A program made the translations under genes and the position numbers. From positions 62,001-126,000 of the forward strand of contig NZ_JAOQJC010000008.1 of NCBI RefSeq assembly GCF_025567625.1: 64,000 nt of DNA, written 5' to 3'. The stretch is from Paenibacillus sp. J5C2022. Its GTDB lineage: Bacteria; Bacillota; Bacilli; Paenibacillales; Paenibacillaceae. The notes beneath the pieces were generated by a model. The model was not told the DNA's origin. It made no database searches and worked only from the letters and a program-made list of their open reading frames with translations. Positions 18,374-28,089 of this stretch are shown one piece after another (position 1 is the stretch's first letter; every line of letters starts with the position of its first letter).

Positions 18374-18379
18374 TTGTAA
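18368..18379. promoter_or_regulatory. Perfect palindrome in the divergent promoter region
   Basis: TTACAATTGTAA is a perfect 12-bp palindrome between the divergent operon and the kinase gene. It includes the -35 box of the operon and could serve both directions, for example as a site for the neighbouring YesN-type regulator. Function is inference. Confidence 0.4.
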
Positions 18380-18504
18380 AGATTGCAGTTCCTTTATAAA
18401 AACTATAGGACGCTCCGAAATGGAGCAGGAATGCGAGCTTTGTTGTCAAACTTCTACACCATAGCGGTTCCAAAATACGATCAAGAACGGATGGTGGCGA
18501 AACG

Positions 18505-20394
18505 GTGCGCTCCTTGTTCAACAAATACATTCGAAACCGCTTCTTCAACAAGCTGCTTCTTATGTACTCCGTCATCATCATCGTGACGGTCGGCATCCTT
18601 ATTGCCATTATTGTGAACAGCATCACCGGCTTGCTCCGGGAGCAGGCGATTACGTACAACAATCAGGTGCTGCAGCTTGTAAGCGATCACTTCCACGACC
18701 AGAACAAATACTTGAAGAAAATGATGACCGACCTGTATATCAAAAACGGCTTTGTGAAAACGGAGACGCTGTACGAGGCATTCCATGCGCTGAGCTCGGA
18801 TGGATCATCGTCTTCCTCCTTCGGAAGCATGAGCGAGCAGCGAGAGCGAGCGGCGTATATTAACCGCTATATGATGAATACCGCCCTTCCGTACGACCTC
18901 GACATTCTGGAGATGGTCATGTCGAGCCGTGCGTTCGACTACGAGCTGAACACCACCCGGTATGCATCGGGTGTCAGGCTGGACAATTATTTTGAACAAA
19001 TTCGCCATCTTCTGAAGACTAGCGTTCCTGCGAACATTAACGAGAGAAAGACGTACTTTCTGCCGGCATTCTCGGCAGCGAACAACGGCAGCTCCATGAA
19101 TTTATACGGCATATACGATTATATCCGGCATGCGGACAACCCGGCTGAATATGCGGGCTACATGATCTTGACGTACGACACGGAATCGTTCCGGCGCGCA
19201 TACGAGACCTACCGGAAATACTTGGTCGGCACCTTGCTCGTCTTGACGCCTGACGGAGATGTCATCTATGATTCGTCCGGAGCCTATTACGCACGACCGT
19301 TCCCTTATTGGGAGCAAGTGCAGCAATCGTCGGACCGTGCGTTGATCGACCGCAAGCAATCCATTGTCAATGTCAGCAAGGATGACGAATTCGGCTTCAT
19401 TACCGTCGGCATCATTCCGCTGGACGAACTGCACAAGGGCATTAACCGCATTACCCGAATGGTGCTCGCCGCCGCATCCGTATGCCTCCTGATTACCATT
19501 CTGCTGACGGTGCTGAGCACGAACCGCTTCTCGAAGCGGCTGAAGGATGTGCAGCAGCGCATTAAGGAGATTCAGAGCGGCAATCTTGCCGTTCAGCCGG
19601 TAACGGGACAAAACGATGAAGTTGCGCTCATCGCACGGAATTTGAATCTGATGAGCAAGCGGCTGGATGAATATATCAAGCGCGAGTTCGTGCTGGAGCT
19701 GCGCCGCAAGGATTCGGAGCTGAAGCAGAAGACGGCCGAGCTGTACGCCTTGCAGTCGCAGATCAATCCCCACTTTCTCTACAACACATTGGAAGCAATC
19801 CGAATGAAAGCACTTAGCTCGCGGGATACCGAGACGGGTCAAATGATCAAAATACTGGCCAAGCTGTTCCGAAGCAGCATCAAGGAAGAAATGATGATTA
19901 CGATCCGCGAGGAAATGAATTATTGCCAATCGCTGCTGGAGCTGTATTATATCCGGTTCCAAGGGCGGCTCGACATCGTCTTCGATGTGGAGGAAGCCAT
20001 ACTGGATTACGCCGTATTCCGGCATATACTGCAGCCGATTATCGAGAATTCGATCGCGCACGGCAACGACCTGAGCAAGGACAGCAATGTCATTACCGTC
20101 AGAGGCCGCAGGGCGAACGAATATATCGTCATCACCGTCTCGGACAACGGGCAAGGCATGGACGAGGAGCGGCTGGCTGCCGTAACGGAGCAACTGAAGC
20201 AGCCTCATGCCTACGGCTCCGCCGGGAGCATCGGCCTGATCAACGTCGCATCGCGCATCAAGCTGCTGTTCGGGGAGGACTGCGGGCTCGCCATCGCGAG
20301 CCGGAGAGGAATCGGGACCGAGGTTACGGTAACCATCAAGGCTTTATCGAAGGAGGAGCTCAAGGACTATGTACAAAATACTGATCGTGGATGA
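18505..20394 (+). CDS. YesM-type sensor histidine kinase
   Basis: A 629-residue membrane kinase. Order: membrane segment 1 (about 18-40), extracellular sensor region (about 45-310), membrane segment 2 (about 315-335), HAMP (336-390), His_kinase domain with QINPHFLYNT (phospho-acceptor His423), then HATPase with N-box IIENSIAHGN and G-box DNGQGMDEE. The start is a GTG at 18505 with a weak site (GATGGTGGCG). It overlaps the response regulator gene by 26 bp, so the pair is translationally coupled. It is divergent from the first importer operon and probably senses the same sugar or its binding protein. Confidence 0.93.
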   Translation: MRSLFNKYIRNRFFNKLLLMYSVIIIVTVGILIAIIVNSITGLLREQAITYNNQVLQLVSDHFHDQNKYLKKMMTDLYIKNGFVKTETLYEAFHALSSDGSSSSSFGSMSEQRERAAYINRYMMNTALPYDLDILEMVMSSRAFDYELNTTRYASGVRLDNYFEQIRHLLKTSVPANINERKTYFLPAFSAANNGSSMNLYGIYDYIRHADNPAEYAGYMILTYDTESFRRAYETYRKYLVGTLLVLTPDGDVIYDSSGAYYARPFPYWEQVQQSSDRALIDRKQSIVNVSKDDEFGFITVGIIPLDELHKGINRITRMVLAAASVCLLITILLTVLSTNRFSKRLKDVQQRIKEIQSGNLAVQPVTGQNDEVALIARNLNLMSKRLDEYIKREFVLELRRKDSELKQKTAELYALQSQINPHFLYNTLEAIRMKALSSRDTETGQMIKILAKLFRSSIKEEMMITIREEMNYCQSLLELYYIRFQGRLDIVFDVEEAILDYAVFRHILQPIIENSIAHGNDLSKDSNVITVRGRRANEYIVITVSDNGQGMDEERLAAVTEQLKQPHAYGSAGSIGLINVASRIKLLFGEDCGLAIASRRGIGTEVTVTIKALSKEELKDYVQNTDRG

Positions 20395-21658
20395 TGAGCC
20401 TCTTATACTGGAAGGCCTGCAATATGTCATCGATTGGGAAGAGCACGGCGCCGAAATCGTAGCAAGAGCCGGCAACGGCGAGGAAGCTCTGACCCTCTTG
20501 GAACAGCAGACGGTTCATATCGTCATCACCGATATTAAGATGCCGGTAATGGACGGCTTGCAATTGATCGAACGGGCCAAGAGCCGGGGCATGAATCTCA
20601 AGTTCATCGTGCTGAGCGGCTATGACGAATTCGAGCTGGTCAAGAAGGCGGTCGTACACGGCGTCGAGAACTATCTGCTCAAGCCGCTTGAGGAGGATGA
20701 GCTGTCGAGCACGCTGCTGAATACGATTGATAAGCTGGAGCATGAACTGCATCTGTCCATTCAGAACAGGCAGAACTACAGCATCGTGAAGGAGAACATT
20801 CTATACCGCTGGGTGAACGGGCATATCGGGAACGACGAGCTGCAGAGCCGCGCCGAATTCCTCCATATCGACCTCAGCTGCGACTGCTATATGGCGGGGC
20901 ATGTTCATATCGCTTCGCGGCAAGCCGCTTCTCCGGCGCCGCCCGAGGCTGCGGACGTAAGATCCAAGCGAGGTCCGCTCTCGTTCGGGGTTCTGAACGT
21001 ATGTGCGGAGACGATCGGGGGATTCGGCAACTGCATGCTGTTCAGCAGCTTGAACGGCGATCCCATCCTGCTATTCTCCTGGAACGGCCATGACGCTCTG
21101 GAGCAGGAGCGGCTGACGGGGCTGCTCGAAGCATGCATAAGGAACGTCAAGACGTATCTCAAGCTTGATATTGCCATCTCTCTAGGCACTACTGTGCACG
21201 ACTATCAATCCGTACACCTGAGCTATCGCGAGGCATGCCGGACGCAGGAACGCGTGCTGCCGCAGGCCGGAGCGGATGACAACGCCCATCCTATGATGGC
21301 CAGAATCATCAAGTATATCGACGAGCATTATGAGGAAGAGATGTCTCTGAAGACGCTGTCCCATCAGTTTCACTTCAACGCCGCCTATCTGGGGCAATTG
21401 TTCAAGAAGACGACGGGCGAGATGTTCTCCGCCTACTTGAACCGTGTGCGGATCGAGAATGCCAAGCGGCTGCTGACCGATACGCAGATGAAGGCGGGCG
21501 ATATCGCCGTGAAGGTCGGATTCAGCAACGTCCAGTATTTCTCGAACGTCTTCCATAAGCTGACCGGATTCTACCCGACCGATTATAAGAAATGGGCCGG
21601 CACGGCAGACGGTGCCGGTACGGCTGGCTGGAACGAGGGCATTCGCGGTACAATGTGA
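20369..21658 (+). CDS. YesN-type response regulator with AraC DNA-binding domain
   Basis: A 429-residue protein. Receiver domain residues 1-125 with acidic pair Asp8/Asp9, phospho-acceptor Asp55 in ITDIKMP and a Lys in LLKP. A middle region of about 180 residues follows, then a C-terminal AraC-type double helix-turn-helix (IIKYIDEHYEEEMSLKTLSHQF.. to FSNVQYFSNVFHKLTGFYPTDYKKW). It is partnered with the preceding kinase and probably activates the divergent importer/hydrolase operon. The C-terminal tail after YKKW is glycine-rich and unusual in length. Confidence 0.95.
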   Translation: MYKILIVDDEPLILEGLQYVIDWEEHGAEIVARAGNGEEALTLLEQQTVHIVITDIKMPVMDGLQLIERAKSRGMNLKFIVLSGYDEFELVKKAVVHGVENYLLKPLEEDELSSTLLNTIDKLEHELHLSIQNRQNYSIVKENILYRWVNGHIGNDELQSRAEFLHIDLSCDCYMAGHVHIASRQAASPAPPEAADVRSKRGPLSFGVLNVCAETIGGFGNCMLFSSLNGDPILLFSWNGHDALEQERLTGLLEACIRNVKTYLKLDIAISLGTTVHDYQSVHLSYREACRTQERVLPQAGADDNAHPMMARIIKYIDEHYEEEMSLKTLSHQFHFNAAYLGQLFKKTTGEMFSAYLNRVRIENAKRLLTDTQMKAGDIAVKVGFSNVQYFSNVFHKLTGFYPTDYKKWAGTADGAGTAGWNEGIRGTM

Positions 21659-21687
21659 GGAGAGATGCCCCGTATCAACATACGTGG

Positions 21688-21722
21688 CACAAAAATAATA
21701 GGGGGCACGATTCGCGCCCCCT
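21688..21722 (-). terminator. Rho-independent terminator after the oxidoreductase gene
   Basis: AGGGGGC at 21700-21706 and GCCCCCT at 21716-21722 form a stem with a 9-nt loop. Read on the minus strand it is followed by ATTATTTTTG. It ends the seven-gene minus-strand operon that starts at 31321. Confidence 0.7.
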
Positions 21723-21771
21723 CCCGTACTCTACTAATCTTTCCCGATTCATAACTCTAATCGACTCACTA

Positions 21772-22854
21772 TCAAATTATGCAGTCACGTATCTCATTCC
21801 AATTATCCTCGAGCCCGAGACCACGCAAATCCGCGATTCCTCCTTGCCGTTCCGCCTCATACATTCTCCAGATGACCCGAAGACCCTGAAGGCTCCCCGG
21901 GGCGTCCGTAAGCGGCTTCGACCCTGTTCGAATACAGTGAGCAAAGTGCTTCAGCTCGTAATGCGTCAGCTTGCCCACCTCCTTCATTTCCATCAATACT
22001 TCTTTCTCCTGTGCCTCCTTCTCTCCTTCATCGCCAAGTGACTTGTGAGCAACCAGATTCCGATGCACATAGAGCTTACCTTCCGCCAGATTAAATTCCA
22101 GCATGCCTTCCGTACAATGTGCATGAATACTGTAGCCTAACCGCGTTCCTCTCGCCCCCCACGTTCCGAAGTGATAACCGAGCGCTCCGCTTTCAAATTC
22201 GATGATGGCATTGCTCGTCCCTTCCTTCTCCATCCATGGCGTACCATAATTTGTCCCGAAGTGGATACCCTTAGCCGGTTTTCCCAGAAACCAGAGAAGA
22301 AGATCAACATAATGACAGCCATGGCTGAAAAATTGTCCGCCCCCAAGCCGCTTGGCCTGGCTGGCCCAATGACCCTGCTCGTAATACGTATATTGCTCCG
22401 TCCAGATCGATATCTGGAAGACATCGCCATATGCCCTTGAATCCAATACTTCCTTCAGCTTGGATACGAGAGGAATAAACCGGATCGGATAGGCCGTCAT
22501 CAGCACTTTGTTCATTCTCTCCGCAGTATGGATAAGGTCTATACATTCTTCCTCCGTATTGCACAATGGCTTCTCCATAAGAACATGCTTGCCCGCCTCC
22601 AAAAAGTATTTCCCCGCCTCATGATGCAAATCATGGGGCAATACGATAAGCACTGCATCTACCTCATTCACGAGGTCGCGATAATCGCTAACCGCAAGCG
22701 TTGCTCCAACGGCATCCGCCATAACTTGCGCTCTCTCGAGTACAATATCGCAAGTCGCGGTCACGACGATCTCGCCTTCCAACTCCGCGTAGCTCTTCCC
22801 ATGACTGTCGGACATATTGCCGCATCCGATGATGCCAAGTCTCAATGGTTTCAT
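21772..22854 (-). CDS. Gfo/Idh/MocA-family oxidoreductase
   Basis: A 360-residue protein. The N-terminal Rossmann fold has LGIIGCGNMSDSHGKSY at residues 5-21, and the family EKP motif appears as MEKPLCNTEEE near residue 95. The C-terminal domain GFO_IDH_MocA_C contains GGQFFSHGCHYVDLLLWFLG. Members oxidise or epimerise sugars and inositols using NAD(P). The ATG overlaps the TGA of the M55 peptidase gene by 4 bp, with GGAGGAG just ahead. It is the last gene of the operon, so it probably acts on the sugar imported by that operon. Confidence 0.93.
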   Translation of the reverse strand: MKPLRLGIIGCGNMSDSHGKSYAELEGEIVVTATCDIVLERAQVMADAVGATLAVSDYRDLVNEVDAVLIVLPHDLHHEAGKYFLEAGKHVLMEKPLCNTEEECIDLIHTAERMNKVLMTAYPIRFIPLVSKLKEVLDSRAYGDVFQISIWTEQYTYYEQGHWASQAKRLGGGQFFSHGCHYVDLLLWFLGKPAKGIHFGTNYGTPWMEKEGTSNAIIEFESGALGYHFGTWGARGTRLGYSIHAHCTEGMLEFNLAEGKLYVHRNLVAHKSLGDEGEKEAQEKEVLMEMKEVGKLTHYELKHFAHCIRTGSKPLTDAPGSLQGLRVIWRMYEAERQGGIADLRGLGLEDNWNEIRDCII

Positions 22855-23672
22855 TTTTTCTCCTCCAATGCTCTGTTCAATAAGGCAATCAAATCGTTCT
22901 CGCCTTCATACTCGACAATTCTCGGCTGAACATCGCCGTCTTGGCGATAGTGAATGGCATAATGATACGGACTGATAATTTCAGGCTTGTCGAAGGACGC
23001 TCTATCGCGGATAAATCGGTTCAAAGCACGCTCTGCCCCGTCGCGAATCCGGATACGCGCTTGGTGCGGATGCAGGTGAATAGCGCCATCGTTCCGAATG
23101 CGATATTGATCCGTTGTACAGGCTTCGCCCGTGCCTTGCATCACTCCTCGCTTCACGCTGACGGTCTCGATACCGGGAACCAGATCCGATGCTTCGCGAG
23201 TAAACGCTTCGTCTCCCGAGCCGAAAATGGGCTGGACATTCATTAATGTGCCTATCATCGCCATCAAGCCGAATTCGCCGACGGATCTTCCATTGATGAA
23301 CATATCCTTTACGTCAAACCAGCCGGTATGTGCCATGTGCGCTTCTTCCGTACCCGCTTTCGCATGCTGTCCCACCCAGGCCATGGCATCGAAAGACGCG
23401 TCTAGCAAGAAGGGATAAGGACCGGGAACAGGACCTCGCAAATATGAAACTCTATCATCCAGTTGAAGCGGATGAATGCCGCCCGCTCCATGTCCATCCA
23501 CAACTACGATCTCCGTAGCTCCCGCTGCGTAAAATCCTTCGATTGCGGCATTCGCCTCCGCCGTCAGCAACGACTTGCCCAGTTCGTAATAATTCCCTTC
23601 CCGCGTGGCCCACTCGTCAAAGCCGACAATACCGGCCACACCTTCCATATCCGTCATCAGAAATATCTTCAT
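22851..23672 (-). CDS. M55-family D-aminopeptidase (DppA-like)
   Basis: A 273-residue protein. The N-terminus MKIFLMTDMEGVAG supplies Asp8 and Glu10, the first zinc ligands of the DppA family. Further His residues in VVDGHGAGG and MAWVGQHAKAG match the remaining conserved metal positions. M55 enzymes are decameric zinc D-aminopeptidases in the cytoplasm. It lies between a YesN regulator and a Gfo/Idh/MocA dehydrogenase in an operon headed by a sugar importer, an unusual setting for a peptidase. Either the substrate carries an aminoacyl or amide group, or the gene was co-opted. Confidence 0.88.
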   Translation of the reverse strand: MKIFLMTDMEGVAGIVGFDEWATREGNYYELGKSLLTAEANAAIEGFYAAGATEIVVVDGHGAGGIHPLQLDDRVSYLRGPVPGPYPFLLDASFDAMAWVGQHAKAGTEEAHMAHTGWFDVKDMFINGRSVGEFGLMAMIGTLMNVQPIFGSGDEAFTREASDLVPGIETVSVKRGVMQGTGEACTTDQYRIRNDGAIHLHPHQARIRIRDGAERALNRFIRDRASFDKPEIISPYHYAIHYRQDGDVQPRIVEYEGENDLIALLNRALEEKK

Positions 23673-23713
23673 GCCACAACACCGTCTTCCTCAGTTATTT
23701 TGATCTCTATCGA

Positions 23714-25252
23714 TTACCTTTTTCCGGCGAATCGTTCCCGATATTCGGAAACGGAAAGTCCGGTACATTTCTTGAACGTTTTAGAGAAATACGACGGGTT
23801 TTGAAAGCCGACCAAATAACCTACCTCATAGCACTTGCAGGATATATCCTCCAGCAACTGCTTGGCCCGCTCAATTCGATATTGCATCAAATACTGCACG
23901 AAGCTCTCCCCCGTCTTGTCACGGAACAACCGACTCAAGTAATCGGGGTTCATCATCAGCGACTCTGCAATTTCCTGCAGCTGCAGAGGCTCCCGATAAC
24001 GATTGGCAACAATTGCTTCAATTCTATCGACGATCCTTCCCTTGCCCGGCTTCTGGCGCTCTCGAATGACTTCAGACATAGTCTGAGTCGAAGCGATCAC
24101 CCAGTGACGCAGTCTGTTCAGATGATCCCATCCTTCAGGAATCCCGTAGGCATTCTTCTCCAGTTTCAACTGTCTGGAAGCGTATAGCACCATCCCGATG
24201 CAGCGTTCGATAACGCGGGAAGGCGCAATGTCCGTGCGCTCACTCAGTAGCTTGAACAAAGTTTCTACAAACTCAGTCGCCCTTTCAGCGTCCCCGCTCT
24301 CGACAGCTTTGAACCATGACTTCTCTATTTCCTCCATTAAGGAAAGGACCGACTCGTCACTTCCACTTCCTTCTCGTGCAGATGGATGAAAGAAAATGAT
24401 CGGTCTGCTATCGAAAAAACTGACTTTCAATGCATGAAGAGATTGGCTGAATGAATTTCTCAATGCGGTTATTTCATCGACGGATTGTCCGATTCCGATA
24501 TGAGCGGATGCTCCTTCCAGCTTCACAATATCAATCATTTGACAGGAGATTGCCTCCATTGTATTGCGAACCGTTTTGTCTTCGATGCCCTTCATCCGTA
24601 TTGCAATAATAATCCGATTCTTCTCATCGATTAGTGACGGGGCTAGCAAGTGTCTGGAAATCAAATGATCGATTTTTTCTCGAATGACTTCCAAATTAAC
24701 TTGAGACTGCTTCTCTCGCATAATTTTGATCGTCATACATATGCAGATTTCTTCTGCCGCAAGACCTTCTGGCATACGTTCCGTCGGATTCTGCGAGGTT
24801 GTCAGCAATTGCTTCAGCCACTGCTCCTGTTCTCTGGCTTTGCCGAATCCAATCAGTTTCTTCTCGATTCGCTTGCGGTCCAATTCTTCTTTCAAGCCGT
24901 TCATCTTCGTTAGCAACTCCGTAAATTTGGTCGGCTTCAGAAGATAGTCGAACGCTTTCATTTCTAGCGCCCTCTTCACATAATTGAACTGATCGTAACC
25001 GCTCAGGATGACGACTTGCGTCTCTTTATTTCTGCATTGTATTTCTTCAAGCAGCATCAAGCCATCCATAACCGGCATTCGAATGTCGGTCAGGAGCACA
25101 TCAGGATAGCCCTGGATTTCCATCACCTTCAACGCTTGCGCACCGTTGGAGGCTTCACCTGCCACTGTATAGCCAAGCTCGCTCCAGTCAAGAATTTCCT
25201 TCAATCCTGTTCGAATCTTCTCTTCATCGTCAACAATAAACAGTGAATACAT
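23714..25252 (-). CDS. YesN-type response regulator with AraC DNA-binding domain
   Basis: A 512-residue protein when started at the ATG at 25252, where AGAGGTG has a 6-nt spacer; the in-frame GTG at 25261 lies inside that binding site. The receiver domain has its phospho-acceptor at Asp56 in LLTDIRMPVMDG and the conserved Lys in LLKP. A long linker of about 260 residues precedes the AraC-type pair of helix-turn-helix motifs (IEAIVANRYREPLQLQEIAESL.. to FQNPSYFSKTFKKCTGLSVSEYRERF). It lies 14 bp downstream of its kinase partner and probably regulates the importer operon of which it is part. Confidence 0.95.
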   Translation of the reverse strand: MYSLFIVDDEEKIRTGLKEILDWSELGYTVAGEASNGAQALKVMEIQGYPDVLLTDIRMPVMDGLMLLEEIQCRNKETQVVILSGYDQFNYVKRALEMKAFDYLLKPTKFTELLTKMNGLKEELDRKRIEKKLIGFGKAREQEQWLKQLLTTSQNPTERMPEGLAAEEICICMTIKIMREKQSQVNLEVIREKIDHLISRHLLAPSLIDEKNRIIIAIRMKGIEDKTVRNTMEAISCQMIDIVKLEGASAHIGIGQSVDEITALRNSFSQSLHALKVSFFDSRPIIFFHPSAREGSGSDESVLSLMEEIEKSWFKAVESGDAERATEFVETLFKLLSERTDIAPSRVIERCIGMVLYASRQLKLEKNAYGIPEGWDHLNRLRHWVIASTQTMSEVIRERQKPGKGRIVDRIEAIVANRYREPLQLQEIAESLMMNPDYLSRLFRDKTGESFVQYLMQYRIERAKQLLEDISCKCYEVGYLVGFQNPSYFSKTFKKCTGLSVSEYRERFAGKR

Positions 25253-25266
25253 AGCGGTCACCTCTA

Positions 25267-28032
25267 TTATTTAGCCGATTGATCCGAATTATCGCTAGTG
25301 ATAACCGGAAGCCTGATCTGGATAGTTGTACCGATATCAACAATGCTATGAATAGCAATACCGTATGACCTGCCAAAGTATAATTGAATGCGTTCGTGAA
25401 CGTTGCGCACCCCAATTCCAGTAGAGGGGCTCTCTGCCCAATCGCGGATTGAATAACGAATCTGCTGAAGCCTCTCATCCGGAATACCGGCGCCATTATC
25501 CATAATTTCGATTAATATGCCCTCTTCCCTGACCCGCCCCCTTATGGAAATTAATCCATTATCATCGATTTCTTCAAGCCCATGATAGATGGCGTTCTCA
25601 ACCAACGGCTGCAAGATGAGCTTTACTGTGCGGCAGGATAACACTTCGGGAGCAATATCCCATGCGACATCGAATTTATCGTTATATCTCTCCTGCTGTA
25701 TGAACAAGTAATTTCTAAGATGATTGAATTCGTCTTCGAAAGTAACAATCTCGTTGCCTTTATTGATGCTGAATCGCAGCAGATCGGACAACGCCGTCAC
25801 CATATCGCTAATCTTGTTCTGCCCGCGCGTCATCCTTAACGCTTCCCAATTGATCGATTCTAATGTGTTATACAGGAAATGCGGATTAATCTGAGCCTGC
25901 AATGCGACAAATTCCGCTTCTCTCCGCTTCAATCCCTGTTGATAGTTATCCTCCATCAGCTCGGAGAGACGCTCCATCATCACATTGAATCCATCGGCCA
26001 ACCGTTCCATTTCATCACCGGTCTTTAACGTAAGGCGTACATCGTTGTCGCCGGTCGCAGCCTGATTCATAACCGCAATCAACCGTTTTATTCTGACTAT
26101 GATCAAGCTTAAATAATGGTAGAACAGAAGCCCAATAATGAGAAATTGCAGAATCAGAAGACTGGAGGACAATACTCTCATTCTCTCAATCGGTTCGATG
26201 GCCAGCGACATAGGAACGCCCATCACGGCTTTCCAGTCGTTGAACGAGATCGCACGGGAAACAAATATGCGATCGTCAGTCCGCGAGCGCACCAGATCCA
26301 GGCTCTGACCAAGAAGCAATTTATTCTGATGAGAAACAACTTCCCCGTTACGATCGACAATAAATAGCAGCAATTGAGGATCTTCAGCGGATGCGTAAGC
26401 TTGCTGCAGCAGAAATTCATTAAAATGAAGAAACAAATAGCCAATAGGTTCGTAATAAGACGCTTTCGAATAATTATCCAATGCGACCAGTCGAGCCCCC
26501 ATATTGACATATGACGATCCGCAGCCCGTCGAAATGACTGCCCACCCGGTATAGAGTTGATCGGGAATATCTTCCGTCGCAAGCCGTTGCGCATTCTCAA
26601 GTCCGATACAGCCTTCCGAATAGACCGGCCGCTTATACCTGTCCAGAAGTGTGATACCCGTTATGCCGCTGCTCAACTCCGTTACGTTGCCGGTCAATTT
26701 CGCCACCTCATTCCTCCAGGAGACGCCAGAGATCGATTCTTTGTCGAGATTAGCCATCAGACGATTCAACTCCGTATTGCCGAAGAAATAAGTTAGCAAT
26801 TGTCGGTGATTATCCATCTCGAACTGGATCTTGTAGCTGATCCACTCCAGTTTGTTGGAATAGAAGTTTGCCGTCTGCTTCTCGATGATCCTCTCCGCTT
26901 CGGCAGTTAATGAAAGCAATAGAACGGCAACCGGAATTGAAATCAGCCCCCCATATAGAAGGACAATCCAGATCCGCCGAGTAAGTAAGCGCTTCCACCT
27001 TGATGGATCGACACGAACGCGCTGTTGAAATTGATCCTTTCCCTTTATAATCTTGGAGACTGACCATTCGATTTTAAGCAGCGGCAATGTAAGCCTATTG
27101 GATACGAAAGAGGAGAAGAGCATGACAACTAGCAAGCAAAGTACCCCAATAATGAGAGTTTGACGGAATAACGACTTCCACTCAAGCGAGAGCTCATTCG
27201 CCTCGATAAATCCGGCTAAATGCCAGTCCGCAACAGTGGAAAGCATGCTGACGTAGTAGCGCTCTTCGTTCTCATTCAGTACAAAGTCCCCTTCTAGAAG
27301 CTTATCGATTGGCGGAGACCGGTCTATCCAGCCCACCCCTTCCGGCGTTTCGCCATGCTGATAGATGAAGCTGCCGTTGCTGGACACGAGTTGAATCCCG
27401 AGCTTGATATCAGCGAATACATCTTCCCAGATCGATTGGCGCAAATGGACGACGAGCGTACCAAGCGGCTTCGAACGCCCCGGATCTTGCACATGAACGA
27501 AATAGAGCAGCCCTTTATCGTTCTGCTGTCTCGTGAAGTTCGGCTCCAGATCGCTCTGTACCCGCCAGCCGTCATTCCTTCCATCCAGCAGCCGGGTTAT
27601 CTCCTGTGATCGCAATCGGCTGGAGTACACATCCTCGCCTGTCGAGATCCGGTAAGCGGGAGAGTCGAAATGCTCCACAATTTCCACATAATAAATTTGC
27701 TTATTGAACTTGAGCACATAATCGCTCAATATCGCATTGACATCGGCAATGAAGCTTAGATCGGACCCCACTTGGGAGGGCGTTCGACTGGCTTGAAGCA
27801 GTTCCCTCAGTCTGGGATTAGATGCTATCCCGTCGGCCTCGCTGCTTATCCGATCAAACAACAGCTCCAGGTTGCCGCTGATCGCATTTAACTGGGAACG
27901 GTTGAGCATAGACGCATGCTCCTTGATTTGAATAGAAACAAAAATGTAAGCCAGCAGGCTGGTGAGAGAGAAACAACATAGGAAAATCATTACGGCGTAT
28001 AGCGTCAACTTCACTCTGATTTTCTTTCGCAC
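25267..28032 (-). CDS. Sensor histidine kinase with two tandem extracytoplasmic sensor domains
   Basis: A 921-residue protein, about 300 residues longer than typical YesM kinases. Membrane segments lie near 9-31 and 290-312 around a first extracellular region. A short HAMP-like piece (SNRLTLPLLKIEWSVSKIIKGK) follows. Then come two more membrane segments near 350-372 and 630-652 around a second extracellular region of about 255 residues. The ordinary end follows: HAMP, INPHFLYNT with His718, N-box LVENAIYHGLEE and G-box DNGAGIPDE. The start is a GTG with GGGGAGG at a 5-nt spacer. The layout suggests fusion of two kinase N-termini with loss of the first catalytic half. It lies within the importer operon, after the permeases. 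Confidence 0.9.
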   Translation of the reverse strand: MRKKIRVKLTLYAVMIFLCCFSLTSLLAYIFVSIQIKEHASMLNRSQLNAISGNLELLFDRISSEADGIASNPRLRELLQASRTPSQVGSDLSFIADVNAILSDYVLKFNKQIYYVEIVEHFDSPAYRISTGEDVYSSRLRSQEITRLLDGRNDGWRVQSDLEPNFTRQQNDKGLLYFVHVQDPGRSKPLGTLVVHLRQSIWEDVFADIKLGIQLVSSNGSFIYQHGETPEGVGWIDRSPPIDKLLEGDFVLNENEERYYVSMLSTVADWHLAGFIEANELSLEWKSLFRQTLIIGVLCLLVVMLFSSFVSNRLTLPLLKIEWSVSKIIKGKDQFQQRVRVDPSRWKRLLTRRIWIVLLYGGLISIPVAVLLLSLTAEAERIIEKQTANFYSNKLEWISYKIQFEMDNHRQLLTYFFGNTELNRLMANLDKESISGVSWRNEVAKLTGNVTELSSGITGITLLDRYKRPVYSEGCIGLENAQRLATEDIPDQLYTGWAVISTGCGSSYVNMGARLVALDNYSKASYYEPIGYLFLHFNEFLLQQAYASAEDPQLLLFIVDRNGEVVSHQNKLLLGQSLDLVRSRTDDRIFVSRAISFNDWKAVMGVPMSLAIEPIERMRVLSSSLLILQFLIIGLLFYHYLSLIIVRIKRLIAVMNQAATGDNDVRLTLKTGDEMERLADGFNVMMERLSELMEDNYQQGLKRREAEFVALQAQINPHFLYNTLESINWEALRMTRGQNKISDMVTALSDLLRFSINKGNEIVTFEDEFNHLRNYLFIQQERYNDKFDVAWDIAPEVLSCRTVKLILQPLVENAIYHGLEEIDDNGLISIRGRVREEGILIEIMDNGAGIPDERLQQIRYSIRDWAESPSTGIGVRNVHERIQLYFGRSYGIAIHSIVDIGTTIQIRLPVITSDNSDQSAK

Positions 28033-28089
28033 CGCAGCCTCCCCAAAATCCTTGTTGATTAAAGGAAATCGTTCAGTTTCTCATATCGC

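Noticed and set aside
19102-20208. A 368-codon minus-strand frame opposite the first histidine kinase
   Set aside because: It lies wholly within the kinase gene, which has all expected motifs; the antisense product has no recognisable fold.
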